Source of the DNA: Phycisphaerae bacterium | Lineage (GTDB): Bacteria > Planctomycetota > Phycisphaerae > UBA1845 | Direction of reading: 5' to 3' | Assembly (NCBI GenBank): GCA_024102815.1 | Contig: JAGFJJ010000031.1 | Coordinates: forward strand, 62,001-126,000 | DNA length: 64,000 bases | Shown here: piece by piece, positions 1 to 10,771 of the stretch | Numbering within the stretch: the first letter of the stretch is position 1 | Layout: each line of letters opens with the position of its first letter | Notes under the pieces: generated by a model | Seen by the model: the letters and a program-made list of their open reading frames with translations, nothing else | Databases searched by the model: none | What the model was told of the DNA's origin: nothing | Translations under genes and position numbers: made by a program

Positions 1-42
1 AACTGATGCCGTAGTCGCTTTGAGGCAGACTCGAACTGGTAG

Positions 43-67
43 GGGCGTAGCAGTCTACGCCCTTTTT
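43..67 (+). terminator. Intrinsic terminator
   Basis: Perfect 8-bp stem (GGGCGTAG / CTACGCCC), 4-nt loop CAGT and a T5 tract on the plus strand. It would end a plus-strand transcript entering from outside the window. The stem also lies just past the stop of the minus-strand CPBP gene and may serve both sides, but the minus side lacks a U tract. Confidence 0.7.
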
Positions 68-68
68 C

Positions 69-812
69 TCATGCCGAAAGCGCCAACGCGACGTTGTACG
101 CCGCGTGGCAACCCGCGGCCGGTCCGTATCCCCGGAACCAGAACACCAGCGCCAGGTAGACGCCCGCCATGGTTCGAAACACGAACCGTCCCAACTCGAA
201 CGGCTCCTCGCCCAGCGGCGGATGATGATGCGCGGCGAACACCAGTGCCGAGATGCCCACCGCGATCACCGCAACCATGGACGTGGGTGAATTGAGCAGG
301 TCCACGCCGATCATCATGATGATCGAGATCAGGAACAGCCGGAAGATCAGCTCTTCGTACACGCCCGCCCCGATGCCGAGCGCAATGGTCTCGATGACCG
401 TTGGACCCTGGTCCGCAATCGCCGGCGCCGTCCCCAGCGACGAAAGTGGAATCGCCCAGTTCAGGACGAGGAGCGGGACGGCCAGGAACATCGCCTCGGC
501 GTACATCAGGCTCACCTGGTTGAGATGCACGGTCCAGGGCTCGCGGGATGCGGCGTGCGTGGACAGCAGGATCACGACGATCGCCAGCGCGGGCGCCCAC
601 ATCCCGAACTGCCCGAAGAGGTCGAAGAAACGCTGCACGAGCTTGAACGCGATGACCCGCTGCGGTTGCGCCGCCAGCGCATCCGGGTAGATCAGGAACG
701 CAACCTGAAAAAAAATGATCAGCGGCAGCAGGAAAACGAGACTGTCCAGCGGGCGGGCAAGGAGTCCGCGCTGCGGCTTGGGCGGTCGTTGGGCTTTCTT
801 GGGTTTCGCCAC
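69..812 (-). CDS. CPBP family intramembrane metalloprotease
   Basis: A multi-pass membrane protein of the CPBP (CAAX protease and bacteriocin-processing, ABI) family. The signature motifs are visible: a glutamate pair in YEELIFRLF (EExxxR type), a histidine cluster HHHPP, and a late His/Asn in CHAAYN. These residues form the intramembrane active site in the family. Substrate unknown. The start is set at GTG 812, which gives a short basic N-terminus before the first membrane helix (247 aa). An ATG at 947 would add 45 residues with no family likeness and overlap the divergent glycosylase gene. Confidence 0.8.
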   Translation of the reverse strand: MAKPKKAQRPPKPQRGLLARPLDSLVFLLPLIIFFQVAFLIYPDALAAQPQRVIAFKLVQRFFDLFGQFGMWAPALAIVVILLSTHAASREPWTVHLNQVSLMYAEAMFLAVPLLVLNWAIPLSSLGTAPAIADQGPTVIETIALGIGAGVYEELIFRLFLISIIMMIGVDLLNSPTSMVAVIAVGISALVFAAHHHPPLGEEPFELGRFVFRTMAGVYLALVFWFRGYGPAAGCHAAYNVALALSA

Positions 813-936
813 GCGATTATGTTGGCAACTTCGACGCGGCCCGCAAGCCGTCCGGGATGATTTCACGACGCGCCGCACAGGATGTGATATCATTAGGCAC
901 GAGCGCCAATCCATTCGGCGACAGCCGCGCGTCACC

Positions 937-1701
937 GTGAGGCGCAAGCCGGGATCACCGGCGTCCCTTGCTCGCAGCGGTAGTCCTCCCGGGTTTGGAC
1001 ATCCGTCCCGTCACGAATTCGACGCCGTGTACGATCGTCTCTGGCGCGCCTGGGGCCCGCAGCAATGGTGGCCTGGGGAGACGCCCACCGAAATCGCCGT
1101 TGGCGCCATCCTCACGCAGAACACCGCATGGACAAACGTCGAGCGGGCCATCGCCCGGCTAAAGGGTGCAGGCGCCCTTGCCTGGCATCGCCTCCATGCG
1201 CTGACGGAAAGCGAGCTGGCCGACTTGATTCGATCTTCCGGCACATTTCGCGTGAAGGCGCGGCGGCTGAAGGAACTCGCCGGGCGAGTCGTCCGGGAAC
1301 TCGACGGGTGCATCGAAGCCCTAGCCGACGTCGATCCTTCCGCCGCACGGGCGTGGCTTCTGGCCGTGCCCGGTATCGGTCCCGAGACCGCCGACGCGAT
1401 TCTGCTGTACGCGCTCGGCCGGGCGACGTTCGTGGTCGACGCCTACACCCGCCGCGTCCTGCGGCGTCACGGTTGGATTAATGACAGCGCGACCTATCAG
1501 GACGTCCAGAGCCTGTTTCATCGGGCCTATCTTGACGACGTGGATTTGAAGCCGGTTCGGACGCCGCGGGAGATTCCCGTCGCCCGGTTCTTCAACGAGT
1601 TCCACGCCCTGATCGTCGCCGTGGGCAAGCGCCATTGCCGATCGCGGGCCCGATGTGCCGGTTGTCCGCTCGCCGACTTGCCCCACGACGAGGCGCGATA
1701 A
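937..1701 (+). CDS. Endonuclease III-like DNA glycosylase (MagIII-like)
   Basis: HhH-GPD superfamily base-excision-repair glycosylase. The helix-hairpin-helix appears as VPGIGPETADAILLYALG, followed by the catalytic-Asp segment VVDAYTRR. The position of the Nth catalytic lysine is Glu in this alignment, as in the HP0602/MagIII 3-methyladenine glycosylase branch, so a monofunctional glycosylase without lyase activity is inferred. The C-terminus has CRSRARCAGC, a Cys-x5-Cys-x2-Cys pattern; the fourth Cys expected for a [4Fe-4S] loop is absent. The GTG start at 937 is chosen because the domain begins at FDAVYDRLW; the true start could lie slightly up- or downstream. Confidence 0.8.
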   Translation: MRRKPGSPASLARSGSPPGFGHPSRHEFDAVYDRLWRAWGPQQWWPGETPTEIAVGAILTQNTAWTNVERAIARLKGAGALAWHRLHALTESELADLIRSSGTFRVKARRLKELAGRVVRELDGCIEALADVDPSAARAWLLAVPGIGPETADAILLYALGRATFVVDAYTRRVLRRHGWINDSATYQDVQSLFHRAYLDDVDLKPVRTPREIPVARFFNEFHALIVAVGKRHCRSRARCAGCPLADLPHDEAR

Positions 1702-1743
1702 TACTCTGGTGTCGCCGCAGGTACGCCGCCCGAGGCCGCTTCC

Positions 1744-2820
1744 ATGCGAGAACCGCTCATGTTCGATCCGGCCGTGTGCCGCATGCTTGATGCCAATTTC
1801 AACCGCGCCCGCGAGGCCCTTCGTGTCATGGAAGACTTCGCACGCTTCGTCCTCGATGACGCCTCCCTCAGCGCGGCCATGAAAGACGCTCGCCACGAAT
1901 TGGCCGCCATCTTTCCCCGCGATCTGACGTCGGCGATCACCATCTGCCGCGACACGGTCGGCGACGTCGGTACGACTGTCGCGGGATCCGGGGAGTATCT
2001 GCGCACCAACAGTGCCGACGTGGCCGTTGCCGCAGGCAAGCGCCTCACTGAAGCACTCCGCGTCATCGAGGAATACGCCAAGACGATCGAGCCCGAATTC
2101 GCCCGCCGCGTCGAGGCGCTCCGCTACCGGACTTACGATCTGGATCGTCGTCTGGCCGTGACCCATCGCGCCCGGGCGCGATTCGGCACCGCGCGCCTCT
2201 ACGTGATCCTGACTGAGGCGTATTGTGCCGGCGATTGGTGGACCGTCGCGCAGAATCTCGTTCGGGCGGGCGTCGACGTCCTCCAGTTGCGTGAAAAAAA
2301 CCTCGCGGACGCGGAGCTCCTTGCCCGTGCTCGCCGACTCGCCGCCCTGTGCCGCGACCACGGGACGATCTTCATCGTCAACGACCGGCCGGATATCGCC
2401 GTTCTTTCCCAGGCCGATGGCGTGCACCTCGGCCAGGACGATCTCGCCGTCGCCGATGCCCGCCGGGTGTTGCATCCTCACATGGTCCTCGGCCGGAGCA
2501 CGCACACGCCGGGGCAGGTCGACCGCGCCATCCTCGAAGCGCCCGACTACATCGCCGTCGGGCCGATGTTCGCCACGGCGACAAAACCGCAGGATCACAT
2601 CGCGGGTCCGCCGCTTCTGGTGCATGCCGTCGGGCGAACGGGACTCCCCGTCGTGGCCATCGGCGGAATCGACCCGTCCAACGCCGGGGCGGTGCTCTCC
2701 GCCGGAGCATGCTGTCTCTGCGTTTGCGGCGCCGTGCTCGGCGCGCCAGACCCGGCCGCCGTCCTCGCCACCCTGCGCGGGCGAATCGCGGAGATGGCTC
2801 CTTCTGCGACGTCCGCATAG
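1744..2820 (+). CDS. thiE: Bifunctional ThiD2-ThiE: HMP-P kinase domain fused to thiamine phosphate synthase
   Basis: Thiamine biosynthesis fusion, 358 aa. Residues ~11-145 match the N-terminal ThiD2-type domain seen on cyanobacterial and other ThiE proteins (RMLDANFNRAREALRVMED); this domain has been described as a hydroxymethylpyrimidine-phosphate kinase. Residues ~150-358 form a complete ThiE TIM barrel: LYVILTEAYC, LQLREKN, FIVNDRPDIA, GVHLGQDD, GRSTHTP, YIAVGPMFATATK and PVVAIGGID. ThiE joins HMP-PP and the thiazole phosphate to give thiamine phosphate. ATG 1744 is used; ATG 1759 is an alternative. No TPP riboswitch is evident upstream. ThiD2 activity is inferred from the family. Confidence 0.9.
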   Translation: MREPLMFDPAVCRMLDANFNRAREALRVMEDFARFVLDDASLSAAMKDARHELAAIFPRDLTSAITICRDTVGDVGTTVAGSGEYLRTNSADVAVAAGKRLTEALRVIEEYAKTIEPEFARRVEALRYRTYDLDRRLAVTHRARARFGTARLYVILTEAYCAGDWWTVAQNLVRAGVDVLQLREKNLADAELLARARRLAALCRDHGTIFIVNDRPDIAVLSQADGVHLGQDDLAVADARRVLHPHMVLGRSTHTPGQVDRAILEAPDYIAVGPMFATATKPQDHIAGPPLLVHAVGRTGLPVVAIGGIDPSNAGAVLSAGACCLCVCGAVLGAPDPAAVLATLRGRIAEMAPSATSA

Positions 2821-3183
2821 ACGCCGGCCTCACGCCCCTCCCCAAGGATCAGCCCGGAAACTGCAAACTCGGCCCAGCCGCATGACCGATAGGCAAATGA
2901 GTGCGCGAGGTCGACGTCAGAGTCTCGAACTGTCGTTACTCGTGCATCCGCTGGGACTTGGGCGCCGTTTCTTTGACTTCGCGGTCAGCGGCATCTACGA
3001 TTTTTCGGACGTAGTGATGCCTTTCTCGGCGCCCATGGCATTTGGCCAGCGGGGCGATAAGCGCCGCCATCCCATCCGCGAAGGCGGTGTACGAAAACGA
3101 AATTGGTCGACGTGCCGCGCCGTACGACTCCTTCCGCCCGGAGCCGGCTCGCACGTCCGAAAAAACCCGGAGGATGAACGGCA
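2821..3183. other. Intergenic region upstream of prkA
   Basis: 363 bp without a convincing gene. A 101-codon open frame from 2884 continues another frame of thiE, has no ribosome site and no recognisable protein. It holds the promoter candidate at 2973-3001 and the prkA ribosome site (GGAGG at about 3168-3172). Confidence 0.6.
2973..3001 (+). promoter_or_regulatory. Candidate sigma70-type promoter of prkA operon
   Basis: TTGACT, 17-bp spacer, TACGAT. Spacing is optimal and the site lies in the gap before prkA, leaving a ~175-nt leader. Sequence match only. Confidence 0.45.
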
Positions 3184-5244
<2,061 letters not shown>

Positions 5245-5288
5245 GCAACAGAAGAAAGGCAATAGGCAATGGGCAATAGGCAGTAGGG
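5245..5288 (+). repeat. GGCAATA heptamer repeat, left inverted arm
   Basis: Begins one base after the prkA stop with GCAACAG, then about four GGCAATA-type heptamers. It is nearly identical to the reverse complement of 5690-5735 (about 38 of 42 positions), so the two form inverted arms around the gene at 5299-5673. Confidence 0.85.
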
Positions 5289-5298
5289 GAGGAACAGT

Positions 5299-5673
5299 GT
5301 GGGAGAGATTCGTTCATACCGGGACTTGGTCGCCTGGCAGAAGGCAATACACTTGTGCAAGTTGGTGTATCGGATCTCCTCTGAGTTTCCCGATCGGGAA
5401 CGGTTCGGCTTGACCGCCCAGATTCGCCGGGCCGCCGTTTCGATTCCTTCAAACATTGCCGAAGGCTACGGTCGCAGACGTACGCAGGACTATTTGCGTT
5501 TCCTTGATGTGGCCCGCGGTTCCCTTTGTGAAGTTGAGACCCAGGCAGTGCTTGCGCACGAACTGGAAATGATCGGCGTTGAGCTCGCAAGAGAAGTTGA
5601 TTTGGCGGCGACTGAGCTTCATCGCGTTCTGTTCGGGCTTTCGGAGTCCATACGGAATTCCTCAGAAAAGTAA
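5299..5673 (+). CDS. Four helix bundle protein (S23/IVS family)
   Basis: 124 aa matching the four-helix-bundle protein family first seen as ORFs in 23S rRNA intervening sequences. Diagnostic stretches are YRDLVAWQKA, FPDRERFGLTAQIRRAAVSI, PSNIAEGYGR and DYLRFLDVARGSLCEVET. The biochemical role of these proteins is not established; a relative (Avd) works in diversity-generating retroelements, but no reverse transcriptase or template repeat is present here. GTG start at 5299 with GGAGG-like sequence upstream (AGGGGAGGAAC). The gene sits alone within inverted repeats between two genes of a conserved operon, which suggests it arrived as a cassette. Confidence 0.85.
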   Translation: MGEIRSYRDLVAWQKAIHLCKLVYRISSEFPDRERFGLTAQIRRAAVSIPSNIAEGYGRRRTQDYLRFLDVARGSLCEVETQAVLAHELEMIGVELAREVDLAATELHRVLFGLSESIRNSSEK

Positions 5674-5689
5674 TCGGTGGGTTTCGTTT

Positions 5690-5735
5690 TCTATTGCCTA
5701 TTGCCCATTGCCTATTGCCTTTGGGCTGTTGCCTT
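5690..5735 (-). repeat. GGCAATA heptamer repeat, right inverted arm
   Basis: Reverse-oriented copy of the arm at 5245-5288, ending with CTGTTGCC ten bases before the yeaH start codon. It is the only copy in the window not in sense orientation to an upstream gene, consistent with a terminal inverted repeat. Confidence 0.85.
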
Positions 5736-5744
5736 GGTTAAGCC

Positions 5745-6842
5745 ATGATCCTCCAGATCAACACCGACCATCAGCGCTTCCGCAAGATCGTCAAGGGTAA
5801 GATCCGTGACGACCTGCGGAAGTTCCTCACCCGCGGGGAGCTGCTCGGTCGCGAGGGCAAGAAGCTCATCAGCATTCCCGTCAAGGGCATCGACACCCCG
5901 CATTTCCGCTACGGCGACAACAACGACGCGGGCGTCGGCAAGGGTGAAGGCAAGCCCGGCGACGGTGTCGACGGCGAGGGCGGCGTCGGCCCCGGCGGCG
6001 AGGGCGAAGGCCGCCACATCCTCGAGGTCGATATCAGCCTCGACGAACTGGCCGACATCCTCGGCGAGGAGCTCAAGCTCCCCCGCATCAAGCCCCGCGG
6101 CAAACACCGCATCACCGCCGAGCGCGACCGCTACACGGGCATCCGCCAGGCCGGGCCCGAGTCCCTCCGCCACTTCAAGCGCACGTTTCGGCGCGCCCTC
6201 CGCCGCCAGATCATGTCAGGTCTTTACGACCCCGAGACGCCGCGGATCATCTTTGAGCGCCGCGACAAGATCTATCGGAGCTGGCGCACCGTCCTCAGCC
6301 CGCAGTCCAACGCCCTCATCATTTACATGATGGACGTCTCCGGCTCCATGGGCGACGAGCAGAAGGAGCTCGTGCGTCTGGAGGCCTTTTGGATCGACGC
6401 CTGGCTCCGCCGCAACTACCAGGGCATCGAGAGCCGCTACATCGTTCACGATGTCCGCGCCGGCGAGGTCGATCGTGAGACCTTCTTCCGCATCCGTGAG
6501 GATGGCGGTACGCGCATCAGCAGCGCTTTCCGCCTGGCCAAGGATGTCATCGATCGTCACTACTCCCCGCTGGACTGGAACATCTACCTGTTCCACTTCT
6601 CCGACGGCGACAACAGCAGCGAGTCCGACAGCCGCGAGTGCTGCGCCCTCCTGCGCGAGCACCTGCTGCCGTCACTCAACCTTTTCGGATACTGCCAGGT
6701 AGCCAGCGCCTACGGCACGGGCAACTTCATCAACGTCGTGCACGAGCAGCTTCGCGACCTCGAGGCCGTCATCACCAGTCGGGTGAACAATAAGGACGAC
6801 ATTTACGACAGCATCAAGACCTTTTTCTCCCCCGGACGATAG
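5745..6842 (+). CDS. yeaH: DUF444 family protein YeaH/YhbH (VWA-like)
   Basis: 365 aa. Contains a von Willebrand A-type metal site motif at MMDVSGSMGDE (Asp197, Ser199, Ser201), preceded by a Gly/Glu-rich linker at residues ~62-90. The family is an obligate neighbour of PrkA and SpoVR/YcgB; YeaH has been linked to the PrkA stress pathway in enterobacteria, but its molecular action is unknown. ATG 5745 follows the inverted repeat arm closely, so its ribosome site (perhaps TTGGTTAAGCC) is poor or has been altered by the insertion. 18 nt separate it from spoVR. Confidence 0.92.
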   Translation: MILQINTDHQRFRKIVKGKIRDDLRKFLTRGELLGREGKKLISIPVKGIDTPHFRYGDNNDAGVGKGEGKPGDGVDGEGGVGPGGEGEGRHILEVDISLDELADILGEELKLPRIKPRGKHRITAERDRYTGIRQAGPESLRHFKRTFRRALRRQIMSGLYDPETPRIIFERRDKIYRSWRTVLSPQSNALIIYMMDVSGSMGDEQKELVRLEAFWIDAWLRRNYQGIESRYIVHDVRAGEVDRETFFRIREDGGTRISSAFRLAKDVIDRHYSPLDWNIYLFHFSDGDNSSESDSRECCALLREHLLPSLNLFGYCQVASAYGTGNFINVVHEQLRDLEAVITSRVNNKDDIYDSIKTFFSPGR

Positions 6843-6860
6843 CCGGGTACCGATAGCGCC

Positions 6861-8435
6861 ATGAACCGCACCTTGCCCAGGGAGATCGCCGAACAGGCCG
6901 AAATCATCGCCGAGTACGCTCGGCGGGAAGGCCTCGATTTCTATCCCACCATTTTCGAGATGCTCAGCTCCGAGGAGATGTCCCAGGTCGCGGCCTACGG
7001 CGGATTTCCCCAGCGCTACCCCCACTGGCGCTTCGGAATGGAGTACGAAAAACTCCGCAAGCAGCATCGCTACGGCTTGGGTCGCATCTACGAAATGGTC
7101 ATCAACAACGACCCCTGCTACGCCTATCTGCTCAACGACAACATGATGGTCGATCACAAGACCGTCATCGCCCACGTCTACGCCCACTGCGACTTCTTCA
7201 AGAACAACTACTGGTTCAGCCGCACCAACCGCCGCATGATCGACGAGATGGCCAACCACGCCACCCGTGTCCGCCGCTATATGGAACGCCACGGCGTCGA
7301 AAAGGTCGAGCGCCTCATCGACACCTACCTCGCCCTGGACAACCTCATCGATCCCCACTCCGTCTTCATGCGCCGCGAGCCCGATCGCACCGAGGTCCGC
7401 CGCAAGCGCGAGGAGCAGAGCAAGAAACCTGAGAAGGTCGAAACGGCCACGCGCTTTCCGGCCAAGAGCTACATGGACCGCTACATCAACCCGCCGGAGC
7501 GCCTCGCCAGGGAGCGCGAGGTCGAGCAGCAGAAAGAAGAGAAGACCCGCACGTCCTTCCCGGAATCACCGCGCCGCGACGTGCTCGGCTTCCTGCTCAA
7601 GTACGCCCCGCTCCAGGACTGGGAGGCCGACGTCCTCTCCATCATTCGCGAGGAAGCCTACTACTTCGCCCCCCAGGGCCAGACCAAGATCCTCAACGAA
7701 GGCTGGGCCAGCTACTGGCACTCCACCATCATGACCCGCTACGTCCTCAGCGACGCCGAGCTCATCGACTACTGCGAGCACCACTCCGGCACGCTCGCCA
7801 CTAGCCCCGGCCGGCTCAACCCCTACAAGGTGGGCATCGAGCTGCTCCGCGACGTCGAGCGCCGCTGGAACACCGGCCGCTACGGTCCCGAGTACGACGC
7901 CTGCGACGACATGCAGACCCGCCGCGAATGGGGCAAAGACCGCGAGCCGAAAGGCCGCGTGGTCGGCAAGGATTCCCCCGGCCGGCAGAAGATTTACGAA
8001 GTCCGCGCGCTGTACAACGACGTGACCTTCCTCGACGAATTCCTCACCCCCGAGTTCGCCGAGGACCAGAAGCTCTACCACTACCGCTACGACCCCAGCA
8101 CCGGCAAGATGGTCGTGGTCAACCGCGACTTCGACAAGATCAAACAGCAGATGCTCTTCATGCTGAGCAACCACGCCCAGCCGTACATCTACGTCATGGA
8201 CGCCAACTACCGCAACCGCGGCGAGCTCTACCTCGCCCACAAGCACATCGGCGCCGACCTGGACATCAAGTACGCCGTGGCCACCCTCAAGGAAGTCCAG
8301 CGCGTCTGGCGCCGTCCCTGCCACCTGCTGGCCCGCATCGATGACGAGCCCATCCTCTTCACCGCCGACGGCGAGAAATCCACCCAGCAAAAGGTCGACG
8401 ACAAGACCGAACCGGCCGCAAATGAGTTCGAATAA
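6861..8435 (+). CDS. spoVR: SpoVR/YcgB family protein
   Basis: 524 aa, full length for SpoVR. Family features include FYPTIFEMLSSEEMSQVAAYGGFPQRYPHW near the N-terminus (residues ~22-54), DVLGFLLKYAPLQDWEADVL, ILNEGWASYWHSTIM and HKHIGADLDIKYA. In Bacillus SpoVR affects spore cortex formation; in non-sporulating bacteria the gene forms the prkA-yeaH-ycgB set, as seen here. No enzymatic function is established. Third gene of the operon, beginning 18 nt after yeaH. Confidence 0.95.
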   Translation: MNRTLPREIAEQAEIIAEYARREGLDFYPTIFEMLSSEEMSQVAAYGGFPQRYPHWRFGMEYEKLRKQHRYGLGRIYEMVINNDPCYAYLLNDNMMVDHKTVIAHVYAHCDFFKNNYWFSRTNRRMIDEMANHATRVRRYMERHGVEKVERLIDTYLALDNLIDPHSVFMRREPDRTEVRRKREEQSKKPEKVETATRFPAKSYMDRYINPPERLAREREVEQQKEEKTRTSFPESPRRDVLGFLLKYAPLQDWEADVLSIIREEAYYFAPQGQTKILNEGWASYWHSTIMTRYVLSDAELIDYCEHHSGTLATSPGRLNPYKVGIELLRDVERRWNTGRYGPEYDACDDMQTRREWGKDREPKGRVVGKDSPGRQKIYEVRALYNDVTFLDEFLTPEFAEDQKLYHYRYDPSTGKMVVVNRDFDKIKQQMLFMLSNHAQPYIYVMDANYRNRGELYLAHKHIGADLDIKYAVATLKEVQRVWRRPCHLLARIDDEPILFTADGEKSTQQKVDDKTEPAANEFE

Positions 8436-8555
8436 GTTCAGCGAGCCACAGGCCGTCTTCCTTTGCCGTCTACCGCTCCGCTCAAGTTGAGACGAACTGT
8501 CCAGAATAGTTGCGGCGACTAACCCCGCACAATCCGCTTCTGTCTCCTTGCTTAG

Positions 8556-9098
8556 TTAGGAGGCTAACATATCGATACAGAAGCCCATCAGGATAGTGCA
8601 GAACGTGAAGACCTTTGCCGCGATCGCCAACATGGGTCGGCCGAGGGCGAAACTTGCGAAACCGAAGAACAGGAAGAAACCGAAGGAAGGAACACTGGTG
8701 ATTAAGGCCGCTGCGAAAGGTATTCCGAACCCAACACCAAGAATTACCAACATGGTCGCACAGACTGCCACAAGGGTAAGGGTATTGCCGCGTCCCAGGA
8801 CACTTCCCAACACTGCAAGAATAGCTACGATCGCCGCGCTCGCAAGAACTAGGAGTAATCCCAGTCTGGCTCCCTCAGCAAAGTTGTCCACAACTCCCTC
8901 CCATTTATAACGGCATCGCGCGCGAGCACTTTCAGAAAGGTCCCGCAAGCGATCAGCGCCCAGGAGCTCGATGACAATAGTAACTGGACCCATGAGCGTG
9001 AGACAGTTTCCGATCCGCGACCACCAGAATAGGCGCAGACCCCACGGACCAATCTCAAGGTTGGGGCACAACGGTCCGCTCAGCCAGTCATCCAGCAT
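8556..9098 (-). CDS. Hypothetical membrane protein
   Basis: 180 aa not recognised. It opens with a soluble segment that includes ARCRYKWEG, followed by at least three hydrophobic helices (around LGLLLVLASAAIVAILAVLG, LTLVAVCATMLVILGVGFG and SFGFFLFFGFASFALG). The ATG at 9098 is preceded by GGAGG eight bases upstream, which supports translation. Base composition is visibly less GC-rich than its neighbours. Monocistronic, downstream of gltX on the same strand. No function can be assigned. Confidence 0.7.
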   Translation of the reverse strand: MLDDWLSGPLCPNLEIGPWGLRLFWWSRIGNCLTLMGPVTIVIELLGADRLRDLSESARARCRYKWEGVVDNFAEGARLGLLLVLASAAIVAILAVLGSVLGRGNTLTLVAVCATMLVILGVGFGIPFAAALITSVPSFGFFLFFGFASFALGRPMLAIAAKVFTFCTILMGFCIDMLAS

Positions 9099-9155
9099 GG
9101 TAGGATCCTCCGCGCCGATGAATCTATGCCCTTGCAGGGCCTACAGTTCGCGTAC

Positions 9156-10667
9156 CTAAATGGTTTGTCGTTCGGCGATGCACCGCCGCAGGCGCTTGAG
9201 TGTCCGCTCCCTCCCCAGCAGCGCCAGCGTGTCGTGGATCGACGGGCTGATCGTCGTTCCCGTCACCGCCACGCGCACCGGCTGGGCCACCTTGCCGAGC
9301 TGCACGTCGCGCTTCCGGCAGACCTCCTCCATGAACCGCTCGACTGACGCCGCCGACCAATCCCCCAGCGCCTCAAGCTCCGGCAGCAGCGCCTCCAGCA
9401 CGCGATACCCCTCACCCTCGTTCTTCTCCAGCACCTTCTTCACGGCCTTCGGATCGAACTCGATCGCCTCATCCGCGTCGAACAGGAACGCCACCTTGTT
9501 CTCCACGTCGCGCAGCGTGCGGAACCCTCGGCACGCCTCCCCGATGCGTGCCAGCAGCGCGTCATCCGCCTCGGCCATCGGCGATCCATTCACCTCCGCG
9601 TAGTCTCGCAGCGCCGCCCCCAACCGTTCCGCCGGCAGCGTCTGTCCCCACTGCGTGTTGAACGCCAGCAGCTTCTCCCGATCGAACTTCGCATTCGTCC
9701 GCCCGATCCGCTCCACACGAAACGCCTCGACCAGCTCTTCCAACGTATACCGCTCGCGATCATCCCCGGCCGACCACCCCAGCAGCGCCAGAAAGTTGAT
9801 CAGCGCCTCCGGCAGGTACCCGCTCGCCCGGAAATCATGCACCTCAATCTCCGGCGGAACCCGACCCTCGCGCAGCGCCTTCTCCTTATCGCGTTTGCTC
9901 ATCTTTGTGCCGTCCATGTTGAAGATGACCGGCAAATGCGCGTAGCGCGGCGTCGGGAATGCCATCGCCTCCTGAAGCGCCACGTGCCGCGGCGTATTCA
10001 TCAGGTGCTCCTGCCCGCGCAGCACGTGCGTGATTTCCATCAGCGCGTCGTCGATCACGCACGCGAAGTGGTACGTCGGATACCCGTCGCTCTTGACGAT
10101 CACGAAATCCTCGAGCTGATCCGCCGGCATGGTGACTTCGCCAAGGATGTCGTCCCGCACCACGATGTCCCGTCCGGGCATCATGAACCGCACGACCGCA
10201 GGCCGGCCCGCCTTCAGCGCCGCCAGTCCCTGCTCGATCGTCGGCAACGGGCTCGGCCGCGGATACCGGAATCCCCCCGTGCGCGTCCGCGATGCCTCGC
10301 GCATCGCCGCCAGTTCCTCCGGTGTTTCTAGCGCGTAGTACGCTTTCCCCGCTTCCAGCAGCTTCTGCGCGTAGCGATTGTAGATCTCCAGCCGCTGGCT
10401 TTGGAAGTAAGGGCCGAAGTCCCCGCCCGCCTCCGGCCCCTCGTCCCACGTCATGCCCAGCCAGCGCAGATCGTCGAGAATCTTGCTCACCGAGTCCTCG
10501 ACGTGCCGATTCTGATCGGTGTCCTCGATGCGCAGCACGAGCTTCCCGCCCGCCTGTCGGGCCAGCAGCCAGTTGAAGAGCACCGTCCGCGCTCCCCCCA
10601 CGTGCAGGTACCCCGTCGGCGACGGAGCAAAACGGACGCGAACATTCTGTTGCGACGAAGCGCTCAA
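9156..10667 (-). CDS. gltX: Glutamate--tRNA ligase
   Basis: 503 aa class I aminoacyl-tRNA synthetase charging tRNA-Glu. HIGH-type motif in FAPSPTGYLHVGGART at residues 12-27 and KMSKR motif in MDGTKMSKRD. Catalytic domain, stem-contact fold and the C-terminal anticodon-binding helical cage are all present at normal length. The start is TTG (10667-10665): GAGGGG lies about 8 nt upstream and the protein begins SASSQQNVRVRFAPSP. No Cys-rich zinc site is apparent. Confidence 0.96.
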   Translation of the reverse strand: MSASSQQNVRVRFAPSPTGYLHVGGARTVLFNWLLARQAGGKLVLRIEDTDQNRHVEDSVSKILDDLRWLGMTWDEGPEAGGDFGPYFQSQRLEIYNRYAQKLLEAGKAYYALETPEELAAMREASRTRTGGFRYPRPSPLPTIEQGLAALKAGRPAVVRFMMPGRDIVVRDDILGEVTMPADQLEDFVIVKSDGYPTYHFACVIDDALMEITHVLRGQEHLMNTPRHVALQEAMAFPTPRYAHLPVIFNMDGTKMSKRDKEKALREGRVPPEIEVHDFRASGYLPEALINFLALLGWSAGDDRERYTLEELVEAFRVERIGRTNAKFDREKLLAFNTQWGQTLPAERLGAALRDYAEVNGSPMAEADDALLARIGEACRGFRTLRDVENKVAFLFDADEAIEFDPKAVKKVLEKNEGEGYRVLEALLPELEALGDWSAASVERFMEEVCRKRDVQLGKVAQPVRVAVTGTTISPSIHDTLALLGRERTLKRLRRCIAERQTI

Positions 10668-10771
10668 GTGTGATTCCCCTCAATTTATTACTTGAAACGG
10701 CCGCGACAGCCCGCGCGACCGAATCGCGGAGTGTACCACGAACATCCCGGACCTCAATCGGGATGACCTGA

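Larger units (their letters stand above)
5245..5735 (+). mobile_element. Putative inverted-repeat cassette carrying a four-helix-bundle gene
   Basis: About 490 bp between the prkA stop and the yeaH start. It has ~42-bp near-perfect inverted ends made of a GGCAACAG outer motif and GGCAATA heptamers, and one small gene inside. No transposase is present and no clear target duplication is visible, so any mobility would be in trans or by recombination. prkA and yeaH are normally adjacent, which is why an insertion is inferred. Confidence 0.5.

Noticed and set aside
1690..1743. TPP riboswitch before thiE
   Set aside because: GATAAT resembles part of the thi-box, but the CTGAGA and ACCCTT-type segments are absent and there is too little space.
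5299..5673. Diversity-generating retroelement accessory (Avd-like) gene
   Set aside because: No reverse transcriptase, template repeat or variable-repeat target protein in the neighbourhood.
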